Below are positions 35,983-45,727 of a stretch of 64,000 bases of DNA, one piece after another. Positions within the stretch are counted from its first letter, which is position 1, and each line of letters starts with the position of its first letter. Position numbers and translations under genes: made by a program. Source of the DNA: CAVSNH01 sp963729275 (lineage in GTDB: Bacteria; Actinomycetota; Acidimicrobiia; Acidimicrobiales; RAAP-2); the NCBI GenBank assembly GCA_963729275.1, contig CAVSNH010000003.1, positions 620,001 to 684,000 on the forward strand, written 5' to 3'. The notes below the pieces were generated by a model. It did not search any database, was not told where the DNA came from, and saw nothing but the letters and a program-made list of their open reading frames with translations.

Positions 35983-37185
35983 TCAAGCCACCCGTCGATA
36001 GAGGTTCTCGACTCGGCCCGCGATGGCTGTGGCCGTGAATGCGCGCACTCGTTCCAGGCCTTTGCGACCCATGGCCATGGCCAATTCCCGATCCTCGATC
36101 AGAGACCCCATCGCCTTTGCCAGGGCGCTGGGGTCCTCGGGCGGGACGAGGATTCCGGTCACCCCGTCTTCGACCAGATCGACGATCCCACCGCTTGAAG
36201 AGGCGACAACCGGCCGACCCGCGGCCATTGCCTCGAGCACGACCGTGGGGCAAGCGTCAAGGACGATTGAGGGAACGATCACCATACTTGCCACTCGCAT
36301 CAGCTTGAGCACGACGTCGGGGTGAGTCAGGCCGAGAAGTTCGATGCCCGGAGGTCGATCCACAGGCGCATCACGTTGTACCGCTCCAGCGAGAACGAGA
36401 GGAGGCGCTTGACCAAGCTTACGGTAGGCGGCGAACAGTACGCCCACACCTTTGTCCAGGGTCACGTCGCCGACAAACAACATCGGTCCGTCAAACCGGT
36501 CAACACTGTCAAGTGAAGCGGGATCAACCAAGATGTCATCGGGAATAAAGTTGGGAATGATTTCGTACTCATCGGACTCGATCACATCAGTACGTTCGGC
36601 GACGATCGGGCTCACTGGGACGAAGGTAGCCACACTTCTCTGACGGGCATAACGCCCGGCGAGGTTGGCCAGTACGACGGCGGGGCCAACAACCAGCCCG
36701 TACTGGGCCGAGGCGCAACGGATGCACGCGACCGGTGTGGGTCCCGCGCAAACGACCTCCCCCCGCATCATTCGCTTCGTGGCACACACATGGCTGTAGT
36801 CGTGCAAAGTCAAAATCACAGGCGTTCCGGTGCGACGGGCTGGGCCGATGACAGAGTTCACAACCCAGTCATGGGCGTGTGCCACATCGAACCGGTGGCC
36901 GACGAGCAAGCGTGTTATTCCAGCGCGCAGCTCAGGGTCAGCGAGGGGCGGTGCATGGGGACGGCTCGACACCTGGTAGACGCCGGGCACACGCTGAGCG
37001 GTCGTATGGAGACGGTGAACCGTCACCGGCCCATCCATGGACGTTCCAACATCGCCGGCGGTGGCGATTGTGGCCAACTCAACCTCGTGGCCGCGGCCAG
37101 CGAGCGCATGGGCCAGATCTCGGACGTGGCGCTCCTGTCCACCGCCACCCGGCGGGTAGAACTGCGTGAGCATCAGGACACGCAT
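35983..37185 (-). CDS. Family 4 glycosyltransferase
   Basis: A 400-aa GT-B enzyme from the ATG at 37183-37185 (MRVLMLTQFYPPGGGGQERH). AHDWVVNSVIGPARR and LHDYSHVCATKRMMRGEVVC are acceptor-domain features. MLFVGDVTLDKGVGVLFAAY and IVPSIVLDACPTVVLEAMAAG hold the nucleotide-sugar site with the E-x7-E motif. The Cys pair in CAGPTPVACIRC is notable and may bind metal. The 42 residues of the longer reading are without support. Confidence 0.9.
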   Translation of the reverse strand: MRVLMLTQFYPPGGGGQERHVRDLAHALAGRGHEVELATIATAGDVGTSMDGPVTVHRLHTTAQRVPGVYQVSSRPHAPPLADPELRAGITRLLVGHRFDVAHAHDWVVNSVIGPARRTGTPVILTLHDYSHVCATKRMMRGEVVCAGPTPVACIRCASAQYGLVVGPAVVLANLAGRYARQRSVATFVPVSPIVAERTDVIESDEYEIIPNFIPDDILVDPASLDSVDRFDGPMLFVGDVTLDKGVGVLFAAYRKLGQAPPLVLAGAVQRDAPVDRPPGIELLGLTHPDVVLKLMRVASMVIVPSIVLDACPTVVLEAMAAGRPVVASSSGGIVDLVEDGVTGILVPPEDPSALAKAMGSLIEDRELAMAMGRKGLERVRAFTATAIAGRVENLYRRVA

Positions 37186-37418
37186 GGAGCCAGAAACGTA
37201 CCCCAACTTCTTCGGGGTGGCCTGACCGATGGTGTCTACTTGGTCCTCAGGGTTACCCTTCCCTCCTCCGCGGAGCGGCCAGCATGTGCACGCAGCGGCG
37301 GGGCAATCCATAGGAGGGTGTCACTTAGCGTGTGGCGCTCAGTCATTGAGGAGGCCCCCGAAGTGATTACGCTGCGGGGTGGAGACAGTTGGGCATTGCG
37401 AGGCCGGCCGAGATCACC

Positions 37419-37826
37419 ATGTCAGGGTTGAGCAGCGGAACTCCGGGGCTAGCGCCAGTGGCCGGTGGGCCGAGAGCGAGTCGCCGCTCGCGCATCCAAA
37501 TTGTGTTGGGATGCATCGGATTGGCCCTCCTCGCGATTGGCGCCTTCTTGGCAACCGCTACAGCCCGAAAGGAATGGACTCCTCCCCTCGAATTATCCGT
37601 TATCCAAGGACGAGCCGGCCAACCTGTTGCTGATATAAATTTCGGTTCGGAGGGACCCATTGTTGCCCGACTCGAGGTGGTCGCGGGAGGCCGAGTTCTG
37701 TGGTCGTCTCCGCTGTTGCGAAACGCCACCGCACAGAGTGTCGTCCTTCCAGCCAGCCTCCTCGCTCCCAATTCACGCGTGCGCCTAGTGTCGAGTGGGC
37801 ATACCCTACGCCAGGTCGACGGCTGA
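37419..37826 (+). CDS. Hypothetical membrane-anchored protein
   Basis: About 135 aa from the ATG at 37419. One hydrophobic segment, IQIVLGCIGLALLAIGAFLA, precedes a beta-rich outer part with INFGSEGPIVARLEVVAGGR. This is the layout of a small anchored accessory protein. It is divergent from the GT4 gene and upstream of the GH16 gene. No family recognised. Confidence 0.5.
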   Translation: MSGLSSGTPGLAPVAGGPRASRRSRIQIVLGCIGLALLAIGAFLATATARKEWTPPLELSVIQGRAGQPVADINFGSEGPIVARLEVVAGGRVLWSSPLLRNATAQSVVLPASLLAPNSRVRLVSSGHTLRQVDG

Positions 37827-38109
37827 GCCCAGGCGATGCGCGAGAGCATGGGCTGATCCACAAGAGTATCGCGTGGCAATTTGGGGGCGGCTTGTACATG
37901 CGCCTGGTCAGATGGTTTATGAGTCAGATAGTGAGGGCTTGGGGGCGCGTGGTGCAAACGGCATTCGGTCTTTGCCCAACGAAGCGAGCAGCCACACACG
38001 AGACTGCCCCACTACCCACTTCTTTGCATCGAACCTCGACTCGGCAGGTGATCACGACAATCTCAGGTTCCGTGACCACTCGGGTGTCGCCGTAGACACG
38101 AGGCGCTGG

Positions 38110-39006
38110 ATGTCGAATCTCCGGAAACGCCGACTTTGGATTCTTGGTCTCGCGGTCCTCATTGGCATCATCGCCTTGGAACCGTCAGCCATCCCGTTAC
38201 TTAGATCTTCGGGCCCGAAGCTTCTCTTCTCCGACCAATTTAACGGTACGTCCCTCGATACGTCGAAGTGGAACACCTATCTCACGAGCCGTCAGGCGAA
38301 TGGCCACCCGTGGACCCCTACGAAACCTCTCCCATCGGGAGACGGCGGCCGCACTGCATGCAGCTACGCGGCCCAGTACTACCTACCCAGTCAGGTCGGC
38401 GTCGACAACGGTCTCAACCTGACGGCATCCCGGACGCCCACCTCGGGCTGGTGCAATCAGACTGCCTCGGCGTCTACGTTCCCGTGGAAGTCAGGTGTGG
38501 TCTCCACCTACGACCATTTCCAATTCAATGGCGGCTACGTGGCAGTAACCATGAAGCCTCCGGCGGGGAACGGCATGTGGCCCGGTTTGTGGATGTTGCC
38601 GGGTCCAGGCGGAACGCATGGGGACGACTTTGAGCTCGATCTGCAAGAAGGCGGCTTCGCGCCTCCGAACCCGGCGAATGACAACTACGCCTGGGATCTC
38701 CACCGAGGTTTGAAAACATGGGGAGGAACTGTCAACACCGGAATTGATTTGACCTCGGGCTATCACACATATGCACTCAATTGGATCTCCGGGAAGTCGA
38801 TCACGTGGTATCTGGATGGTAAGGAGATCGCCAAGCTGACGAGAGCGCAGGCAAGCATTCCCGACGAGCCGATGGAACTCATCATGGACCTGGCCGTTGC
38901 AAGCGCAAGTGCGTCGGGCTGGCACCTGCCCTACGACTCGAGAACCAGGTCGCCATCCGTGATGCAAGTGTCGAGCGTGCAGGTTTGGTCGGCGCCTCCT
39001 TCGTAA
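38110..39006 (+). CDS. Secreted or anchored GH16-family glycoside hydrolase
   Basis: A 298-aa protein from the ATG at 38110. RLWILGLAVLIGIIALEP is a signal anchor. FSDQFNGTSLDTSKWNTY begins the jelly roll; the catalytic motif is E-L-D-L-Q-E in DDFELDLQEGG. GYHTYALNWISGKSITWYLD is the last conserved part. It is the second GH16 enzyme of the locus and lacks the 42-aa repeats of the first. The longer reading from 37795 overlaps the hypothetical protein in another frame and is rejected. Confidence 0.9.
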   Translation: MSNLRKRRLWILGLAVLIGIIALEPSAIPLLRSSGPKLLFSDQFNGTSLDTSKWNTYLTSRQANGHPWTPTKPLPSGDGGRTACSYAAQYYLPSQVGVDNGLNLTASRTPTSGWCNQTASASTFPWKSGVVSTYDHFQFNGGYVAVTMKPPAGNGMWPGLWMLPGPGGTHGDDFELDLQEGGFAPPNPANDNYAWDLHRGLKTWGGTVNTGIDLTSGYHTYALNWISGKSITWYLDGKEIAKLTRAQASIPDEPMELIMDLAVASASASGWHLPYDSRTRSPSVMQVSSVQVWSAPPS

Positions 39007-39182
39007 TCCCACCCTGTGTGAAGGTCGACCTCAGAAGTGTCGGTTCGCGCTTGGCCTGCGGATGGTCAGAGGCTGCATCTCACTGGTTGCACAATGGTCC
39101 CTGACGGGATCCCGATTGTTGAGCACCGGCTATGGGAGCTGTAGCTGTTGGTGATTGAGCCAGGCCTCGACCAAGAGGCTCG

Positions 39183-40253
39183 CTAGGAACGCGACGGCCC
39201 GAACCGACACCGTGCCGCCCGGACGAGTTGTACGGCCGCGGGCCGCGTTGCCGCCACCGTCGTCAGCGCCATCGACGCGACTCGGGCTGCTCCTCCGTTT
39301 CCTGCGAGCAGCCTGACCATCTGGCGCCGACCCTGGGCGTAGCGGCCCTTGTACGGCTCGTCACCCCGGAGGAAGTCGACTTCGGCAAAGCCCCGGGCAC
39401 AAGCCTCTGTTATCACGGTCGTGAGCAAGACGGATGCTGCCTCGCGCCATTCAGCGCCCATTGAACGAGCGCTCTGGTAGAGGCTTACACGTCCCGCCAC
39501 TTCGAACGCCACGAGCACAGCGATGACCGCCGAATCGGTCGCCAGCTCATGGACCACAACCTCGTCGGCTTCAGCACCGAGCCGGCATCCGGCTGCAAAG
39601 CGATCGAAGTCCGGAAGGAATCGAGAGCGATCCTCCCACTGGCGCCGATGGAGCGCCCGCAGGGTCTCGAGGGCCTCGACCGCGGACTTGCCTCGCCGAG
39701 CGCGATGCAGGGCTCCGGCTGCCGTCAGGCGAGCCGATGCTCGACGGACCTGTCGACGGAACTGTGAAGGTAGTGAGGCGAGATAGGTGTCGGGGTCATC
39801 GGGCAGCGGCGTCCACGGCGCCGTCGCAAATGGCGTGAGATGGGCGGAGCCCGGCAACGCCTCGATCAGCCTTGACCCGGCACGAACGCCGGTCAGGTCA
39901 ATCAGTCTGCCGCCCGGGCGGCAAAGCCAGCCCCGTAGCAGCCGAGTCGTGGTGTCCTCGTAATCGGGCGCGGCCAGGAGGTCCAGGTGGTCGGGGCAGA
40001 GGTGGCCGTAGCTGCCCGTCAATCGGTAGCAATTCAACCCGAGCATTCTCCCCTCATCCAGGGCGAGACCACCGAGAAGGCGTTCCTCCGCGACGACGAG
40101 CAGGTAGCGCGCCCCCGACCCTTGGGTCCCCTTGAGCCACCAAGAGCGTAAGAAGGGCGACGGGAGAGGCGACAGATCCACCAGCTGGTCCCATTGGCGC
40201 TCCCAACCGTCCAGATCATCGGTGACTAGAAGAGAGGGGCCTGCGCTCTTCAC
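39183..40253 (-). CDS. CelD/BcsL-like GNAT acyltransferase
   Basis: A 356-aa protein with a GNAT core. SQFRRQVRRASARLTAAGAL and LETLRALHRRQWEDRSRFLP are in the mid region, and VSLYQSARSMGAEWREAASV leads to AEVDFLRGDEPYKGRYAQGR, the fold end seen in CelD-type proteins. These enzymes attach acyl or acetyl groups during polysaccharide synthesis. It closes the right side of the glycan locus. Confidence 0.85.
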   Translation of the reverse strand: MKSAGPSLLVTDDLDGWERQWDQLVDLSPLPSPFLRSWWLKGTQGSGARYLLVVAEERLLGGLALDEGRMLGLNCYRLTGSYGHLCPDHLDLLAAPDYEDTTTRLLRGWLCRPGGRLIDLTGVRAGSRLIEALPGSAHLTPFATAPWTPLPDDPDTYLASLPSQFRRQVRRASARLTAAGALHRARRGKSAVEALETLRALHRRQWEDRSRFLPDFDRFAAGCRLGAEADEVVVHELATDSAVIAVLVAFEVAGRVSLYQSARSMGAEWREAASVLLTTVITEACARGFAEVDFLRGDEPYKGRYAQGRRQMVRLLAGNGGAARVASMALTTVAATRPAAVQLVRAARCRFGPSRS

Positions 40254-41095
40254 CGGAGCAGCTCCGCCTGTGGGTCACACCCCGCACCCGATCCGCATTG
40301 CCGGGGCAGGGCTTGCCTACGACCGCATCTGGACCCCGGCCATAGTGAGCGTGGAAGGTTCGGCGTAGAGACATCGTAGGTGGTCCTCCGAGCCGCCGCA
40401 GTGGCCTTCGCGAGCTTCAAGTGAGGATCAACTCCGGCGGTTCGCCCAATACCGCGATTGGGTTCTCGGTACTACGCGCGGAATGATCATGGCCGAGTCC
40501 GAGCATCAGGATCGCTGATCCCGAAGCAGCCGACGAAGCCTCTGTCACGAGCCGCTCAACCACTGCACCACCGTCAGCGCGGCCTCAAAATCATGTCCCG
40601 CAGGGAGTGATCACCTATGAGGAATGCCAAGGTAACGGGCCCTGGGATCGCCGCCGCTCACGTTCAAGTCCGGGGGACCCGAAGAGGTTGACCTGCCCCC
40701 GGTTACGAGTCCACCAACTCTGGGAATCCGGTCTGGTTGACGAGTCACTGCTCGGCGAACTCGGCCGAATCGAACCCGGTGGAACCGAGCCGGACCGCAT
40801 CCATCACACGGAGGTCTTAGTCCCAGTTCAGATGGGAGAGGTGGAGCATGACTGCCCCACTTCTATGGCCGACGAGATGTGCCGAATCAGGCACTCCATC
40901 GACTCCCAATTCCTGTAGGTCGTCCCGATCCAAGGACATCGAGCTCGTCGTGCTCCGCCAAGGCACGGGGAATCGAACCGTGAGCACCTCATTGTAGTCC
41001 TTCGCACCCCGTTACCTGGGCCTTCTGGAGCGGACAACAGTGGAGCCGACGGCGTGATTCGAACCCGTCGCTCTCGGGATCAGGAGTACCTAAGG
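40254..41095. other. Gap with transposase-like scrap
   Basis: An 842-bp stretch without a supported gene. On the plus strand near 40927 the frame reads RSKDIELVVLRQG, resembling the start of IS-type transposases (SKDVELLVLRHEV), then breaks off. At 40884-40915 lies a sequence with a partial match at 57143-57175. Two short segments look like tRNA T-arms but do not fold into tRNAs. Confidence 0.4.
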
Positions 41096-42886
41096 TTGCA
41101 GGCAGTGGCACAACCCATCGAGGACTACGCGATGATCGGCGATACCGAGACCGCCGCGCTTGTCGGACGAGATGGTTCCATCGATTGGCTTTGCCTGCCT
41201 CGTTTCGACTCGGGGAGTTGCTTCGCAAAACTGCTCGGAGGGAACGAGCAGGGCCACTGGCAGATCATCGCTGACGACCAGGTTACGTCCCACGTTCGCC
41301 GCTATCGAAGTACGTCGATGGTGCTCGAGAGCGAGATCACCACTGCTACCGGCGCGGTACAGGTGCTCGACTTCATGCCTCCCCGGCATCATCATCCGAG
41401 AGTTGTCCGGATCGTACGGGGCGTCAAAGGTGAAGTGCGCATGCGGACCGAGCTCATCATGCGGTTCGAGTACGGATATGACGTTCCATGGGTCCGGCGG
41501 ACGGACCGCGGTCTCACCGCCATTGCCGGGCCGAACGCCCTCGTTCTCGACTCCCCCATCGAGCTCAAGGGCATCAAGATGCGCCACGAGGGAAAGTTCA
41601 CGGTCCATGCTGGGGAGGAGGTCGCATTTGTCCTCGCCTGGTACCGGTCGAACGAGGATCCTCCGTTCGTGCTTGATACCGCTCGGGCGCTCGAGGAGAC
41701 GATGAAGTTCTGGGGAGATTGGTGCGCGGGAGTTCTGCCGGTGCACGGCGAATGGGAGGATCTCGCAGTGCGGTCGCTCATTACGCTGAAGGGCCTGACC
41801 TACGGTCCGACGGGCGGCATCGTCGCTGCCCCGACGACATCACTCCCAGAATCCCTCGGGGGCGTACGCAATTGGGACTACCGCTATTGCTGGGTCCGTG
41901 ATGCGTCATTGACCCTCGAGGCACTCATCGAATCAGGCTTGCGTGGAGAAGCAGAGAGCTGGCTGGCATGGCTGGGACGGGTCGCCGCCGGTGATCCCAA
42001 GCAATTGCAGATCATGTATGGACCGGCCGGTGAGCGTCGCCTGACCGAACTGGAGGTCGACTGGCTCCCTGGATACGAGGGATCTTCGCCGGTGCGCATC
42101 GGCAATGCCGCCTCCGAGCAGTTCCAACTCGACGTCTACGGGGAGCTGATGGATGCCATCGACCGGGCTCGAAACCACGGCATCGCCGTTCACGAGGTCA
42201 TCTGGCGGATCCAAGTGGCGATCCTTCGCTTCCTCGTCGACCACTGGTCCGATCCTGACGACGGAATCTGGGAGGTTCGTGGTCCCCGTCAGCCGTTCAC
42301 CCACTCCAAGGTCATGGCCTGGGTCGCCTTCGATCGCGCCGTTCGCAGTGTCGAGGTCCACGGCCTGGAGGGGCCGGCCGACAAGTGGCGCGCCGTCCGT
42401 GATGCCATCCATGCCGAGGTGTGCGAGAAGGGATGGAACGGCGACGTCGGGGCGTTCACCCAGTTCTACGGAGCCGTGGAACTCGATGCCAGCCTGCTGA
42501 TGATGCCGCTCGTTGGGTTCCTCCCCGCGGACGACGAAAGAGTCGTCGGGACCGTCGATGCCATCCAAGAGCACCTCATGGAGGACGGGTTCGTCCTCCG
42601 CTATGAGAACCAATCAGGGGTGGACGGGTTGCCGGGCCGAGAGGGAATGTTCCTCCCCTGCACCCTCTGGCTGATCGGCTGCCTAAGGCTGATGGGCCGG
42701 CTCGACGAGGCAACGGCCACCTTCCGACGGCTTACCGCCCTGGTGAACGACGTCGGACTCATCTCCGAAGAATACGACCCAGGCCACGGGCGCTTGCTCG
42801 GGAACTTTCCGCAAGCCTTCACCCACGTGGGGATCGTGAACGCCGCCCGAGGCCTGGCTGCCTCGCATGCCGCGAAACAGGCCTGA
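41096..42886 (+). CDS. Glycoside hydrolase family 15 (glucoamylase/trehalase-like)
   Basis: A 596-aa protein from the TTG at 41096, with AGGAG at 41082-41086. PIEDYAMIGDTETAALVGRD and GSIDWLCLPRFDSGSCFAKL form the N-terminal beta domain of the family. GGVRNWDYRYCWVRDASLTL is the first catalytic-domain block, and VRIGNAASEQFQLDVYGELM, HSKVMAWVAFDRAV and SEEYDPGHGRLLGNFPQAFTH follow. Members hydrolyse alpha-glucans or trehalose. The length is usual. It is not clearly part of the glycan locus. Confidence 0.92.
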   Translation: MQAVAQPIEDYAMIGDTETAALVGRDGSIDWLCLPRFDSGSCFAKLLGGNEQGHWQIIADDQVTSHVRRYRSTSMVLESEITTATGAVQVLDFMPPRHHHPRVVRIVRGVKGEVRMRTELIMRFEYGYDVPWVRRTDRGLTAIAGPNALVLDSPIELKGIKMRHEGKFTVHAGEEVAFVLAWYRSNEDPPFVLDTARALEETMKFWGDWCAGVLPVHGEWEDLAVRSLITLKGLTYGPTGGIVAAPTTSLPESLGGVRNWDYRYCWVRDASLTLEALIESGLRGEAESWLAWLGRVAAGDPKQLQIMYGPAGERRLTELEVDWLPGYEGSSPVRIGNAASEQFQLDVYGELMDAIDRARNHGIAVHEVIWRIQVAILRFLVDHWSDPDDGIWEVRGPRQPFTHSKVMAWVAFDRAVRSVEVHGLEGPADKWRAVRDAIHAEVCEKGWNGDVGAFTQFYGAVELDASLLMMPLVGFLPADDERVVGTVDAIQEHLMEDGFVLRYENQSGVDGLPGREGMFLPCTLWLIGCLRLMGRLDEATATFRRLTALVNDVGLISEEYDPGHGRLLGNFPQAFTHVGIVNAARGLAASHAAKQA

Positions 42887-42983
42887 GATGCAAGCGAGCC
42901 CACCAACAGAAGCCCCCCGGCCAACCTCGACCCATCTCTGTCCGCCCCGGTCCATGGACCGAGAAGCCATCTAGGATCGGTCA

Positions 42984-43400
42984 ATGGCGACTACGCCAGA
43001 ACCTCAGCGCCTGGTCAACGCACAGCGGTTCTTTCTGAGCTATTCGGCACAGCATGTCGACGAAGCGGTCGAGCTACTGTCGCCCGACGTGGTGTACTCG
43101 GTTCCGGGGCACAATCAACTTTCCGGGGTGTTCCACGGACCCGATGAGGTACGGCGTCATATTGTCAAGTTGATCGACTTCTCCCGAGGCACGTTTGAGG
43201 TGCTGAAGTGGATCGATTGGATGATCGGTGACACGTACATCGCCGTACTTCAGTATGCCCAGGCTCAAACCCACGGCCGCATCTACCGAGGACATCACCT
43301 CTACCTGCTCGAGTTCGACCCGAACGACCTTTTGTCCGTCATCAAAGTCTTCTTCGAAGATCAGGCGGCGGCTGATCGGTTCTTCGCGTACGAGAGCTGA
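42984..43400 (+). CDS. SnoaL/NTF2-like fold protein
   Basis: A 138-aa protein. QRFFLSYSAQHVDEAVELLS, then DVVYSVPGHNQLSGVFHGPD and YRGHHLYLLEFDPNDLLSVI are the cone-shaped barrel strands. No catalytic site is evident. Members include ketosteroid isomerase-like enzymes and binding proteins, so no reaction is assigned. A 97-bp gap separates it from the GH15 gene. Confidence 0.8.
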   Translation: MATTPEPQRLVNAQRFFLSYSAQHVDEAVELLSPDVVYSVPGHNQLSGVFHGPDEVRRHIVKLIDFSRGTFEVLKWIDWMIGDTYIAVLQYAQAQTHGRIYRGHHLYLLEFDPNDLLSVIKVFFEDQAAADRFFAYES

Positions 43401-43512
43401 CCGGTTCTCCGTCACCGACTGATGACGACGCTCTGGCCCACCACCCTGAACGAGCTGAGATGGGTAGGGCTCCTTCCACCGAGGCAACAACACTCCAACG
43501 GAGAGGTTAAGG

Positions 43513-43743
43513 ATGAACCTTGAGCAAGCTCTAGAGAAGATTGTTGAGCACGCGCACGACGAGCTTCGCATCGTTCGGAAGAGAGCCGAAGAGAAGACGG
43601 CCGCGCGCGACCACGGCGAGGATTACCACGCAGCTCAAACGGCGGCCGATCGATTGGACCATTACGCACATCTGGTCCGTCGGTTACATGATGCCGAATA
43701 CAAAGATGGTTGGCGGCACGAGAGTCTTGATGAGAACGGCTAG
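43513..43743 (+). CDS. Small hypothetical protein
   Basis: A 76-aa, highly charged helical protein: LEQALEKIVEHAHDELRIVR and YHAAQTAADRLDHYAHLVRR. A purine-rich GAGAGGTTAAGG directly precedes its ATG. No family is recognised. It faces the HIT gene end across a short gap. Confidence 0.6.
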   Translation: MNLEQALEKIVEHAHDELRIVRKRAEEKTAARDHGEDYHAAQTAADRLDHYAHLVRRLHDAEYKDGWRHESLDENG

Positions 43744-43788
43744 CTCGACGTATGGACCACGTTCGGATTTCTTATCTCGTGGCCGTCC

Positions 43789-44312
43789 TCAAGCCGGCTT
43801 GAGCTCATCTTTGATCTTCTGTGACATCGCTTCTGCCTCACTGAGCGAGGCCGTCAGAGGGGGCAGCTGCGCCATGTAGGCCAGTCCTCGAAGGTCTCCC
43901 TCGTCCTTCTTCGGAACGAGCCAAAGATGGAAGTGGCCACTCGCTCCATCAACGCCAGGTAGTAGACGCGCTCGACTCCAGTGGCAGCCTTGACTGCCGG
44001 AACGAGCCGATGAAGAAGGGAACCGAAGTCGGCAGTTTCGGCCGGCGTCATTTCACCGAAATCCAACAGATGACGCCGAGCCTGGACGATGACCGTTCCT
44101 GCGCTGGCCGACTTCAGCGGGGCGTGCTCGACGAGGTAATGCTCATCTTCGACGATGTAGCCAGCTGGGCGGGGTCCGTCCAGGAGCTCCGACCCCGTTT
44201 TCAAGCCGTCTTGCTGCCGGCAGATGTTGCAGTCCGAGCGGTGACAGTACGGAGCCGGACCGATCTCCCCAGGGCCTTCGCTGCTGGTGGGCGCCTCGGG
44301 GTATGTGAACAT
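43789..44312 (-). pseudogene. HIT-family nucleotide hydrolase, broken by a 1-bp frameshift
   Basis: From the ATG at 44310-44312 (MFTYPEAPTSS) the frame reads CHRSDCNICRQQDG, then GYIVEDEHYLVEHAPLKSA and VYYLALMERV. It then must shift one base near 43945 to read GHFHLWLVPKKDEGDLRGLA, ending at 43789. The shifted part has the catalytic H-x-H of HIT proteins and the conserved 'LVPK'. One missing base between GAGCGAGT and GGCCAC would restore it. The Cys-rich start suggests a zinc-binding HIT subclass. Confidence 0.8.
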
Positions 44313-44400
44313 CGGCCTCCGTCCGTTCGGGTGCGGGTCGGTCAGAGGCGGAAACGCAGAGGTCGGTGCCCTCGGCGGCTCAGGACCCCTGGGTGGTCTC

Positions 44401-44898
44401 TCAGCGGCGCCTGGCCGCCTTGGCTGGCGAGCGACGGGCGCTAGCAGCCTTCTTGGACGGGGAGCGACGGGTGGTAGCAGCCTTCTTGGCCGGGGAGCGA
44501 CGGGTGGTAGCAGCCTTCTTGGCCGGCGCTCGCCGGGTCGGCGCATCCGCGGCCGCGCCCGCCGCCTTCACTGCGGCCTCGCTGGTGGGGTAGGCACCCT
44601 TCTTGAGCTTGGGAGCTCCACTTGGGGCCATAACGGCGTCTTTGAAGGCTTTCACCGGCGTGATCCTGGCCTTTTTCGACGCCTTGATCCGGATCTGCTC
44701 CCCGGTCGCCGGGTTGCGGCCCCAGCGGGCCGGCCTGTCGACCTTGACGAACTTGGCGAAGCCGGTAATGGCGACCGGCTCTCCCTTTGAGACGACGCCC
44801 GTGACGACGTCGGTGAAGCCGTCGAGGACCACGGTGACCGTCTTCAGGTCAATGTCCGCTTGGACGGCGACTGCCTTTGCTAGCTCTCGCTTGTTCAT
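44401..44898 (-). CDS. hup: HU-family DNA-binding protein with basic C-terminal tail
   Basis: A 165-aa nucleoid protein. Residues 1-91 are the HU fold: MNKRELAKAVAVQADIDLKT, GEPVAITGFAKFVKVDRPAR, GRNPATGEQIRIKASKKARI. The tail from about 92 on has repeated KKAATTRRSPA units, as in mycobacterial and streptomycete HU forms. It bends DNA and would condense the nucleoid, with RNA or chromatin contacts by the tail. The repeats make the DNA GC-rich and prone to slippage. Confidence 0.93.
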   Translation of the reverse strand: MNKRELAKAVAVQADIDLKTVTVVLDGFTDVVTGVVSKGEPVAITGFAKFVKVDRPARWGRNPATGEQIRIKASKKARITPVKAFKDAVMAPSGAPKLKKGAYPTSEAAVKAAGAAADAPTRRAPAKKAATTRRSPAKKAATTRRSPSKKAASARRSPAKAARRR

Positions 44899-45172
44899 GG
44901 GACGTCACTCTGTCATACGGAGTTTGCCCTGTCACATGGGCCACTAGGGTCCGCTCGTGGTCGTATGGCTGCCGGCAGCTGTCACCCCAAGTATCCGTGC
45001 AGGATGTCATGACGGCGTCCGTCCCTGACCAGGCAGATCTGTCGAACGGCCCTGGCCCCAAGATCCTGGCCCAGGGGTCAGACTCTCGACATACTCGGCC
45101 ACTGCGTCGAACGATCCTGACCGTGGAGCCCGGAGAACTACTGACCACTCCGGCCTTGAAATGGAGACAATA
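44899..45172. other. Intergenic control region between hup and the DsbA-like gene
   Basis: A divergent region of 274 bases. No gene. A clear promoter could not be assigned. Confidence 0.35.
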
Positions 45173-45727
45173 ATGAAAGCACCTGATCAGGTAGCCACGC
45201 CTGCTGGGCATACGCCGGAAGGCGGAGTCCTTGTTGGAAAAGGCAACGCGAGCAGGAGCATGATCCTCTTCGAGGATCCGCAGTGCCCCTACTGTCGACA
45301 GTTTGAACAGCTCAACGGAGCGCTCATTACGGCCGCTTTGGATGCGGGTGAGCTGGTCGTGGAATATCGCATGCGATGCTTCCTGGGCCAAGAGTCAGTG
45401 AGAGCGGATAACGCTCTCGCTCTCGCCGCAGAGTCCGATCGCTTCGACGAGCTGCGCAAAGCTCTCTTTGCAGCACAGCCACCTGAGGGAACTGGGGGCT
45501 TCACGACCGATGACCTTGTGCATCTCGGCGCACAGGTAGCCCTGACTGGCTCGGATTTCGTCTCGGGACTACGAGAGGCACGATATGAGAAGTGGGTGCT
45601 GAATCGAGAAACGTTGTACCAGTCCGAGGATCCGCAGGGAACTCCGGCCGCGTGGCTGAACGGCAGCCCGATTGACTCGAGGGTGCTCTTCGACAAGACG
45701 GGGTTCAAGAACAGACTTCGGATCTAA
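45173..45727 (+). CDS. DsbA-like thioredoxin-fold protein
   Basis: A 184-aa protein from the ATG at 45173 with GGAGAC ahead. ILFEDPQCPYCRQFEQLN has a CPYC active site, and YRMRCFLGQESVRADNALAL follows as in DsbA-like relatives. GTPAAWLNGSPIDSRVL has the cis-Pro. There is no signal peptide, so it may act in the cytoplasm; an extracytoplasmic role would need an anchor not seen here. Its neighbour is convergent katG. Confidence 0.87.
   Translation: MKAPDQVATPAGHTPEGGVLVGKGNASRSMILFEDPQCPYCRQFEQLNGALITAALDAGELVVEYRMRCFLGQESVRADNALALAAESDRFDELRKALFAAQPPEGTGGFTTDDLVHLGAQVALTGSDFVSGLREARYEKWVLNRETLYQSEDPQGTPAAWLNGSPIDSRVLFDKTGFKNRLRI

Noticed and set aside
40963..40990. Second tRNA-like segment GGGGAATCGAACCGTGAG
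   Set aside because: The stem pairs, but the loop is 9 bases instead of 7 and the other arms are missing.
41041..41075. tRNA T-arm-like sequence GTGATTCGAACCCGTCG on the minus strand
   Set aside because: The T stem does not pair fully, and no matching acceptor strand, anticodon arm or D arm is found within 80 bases.
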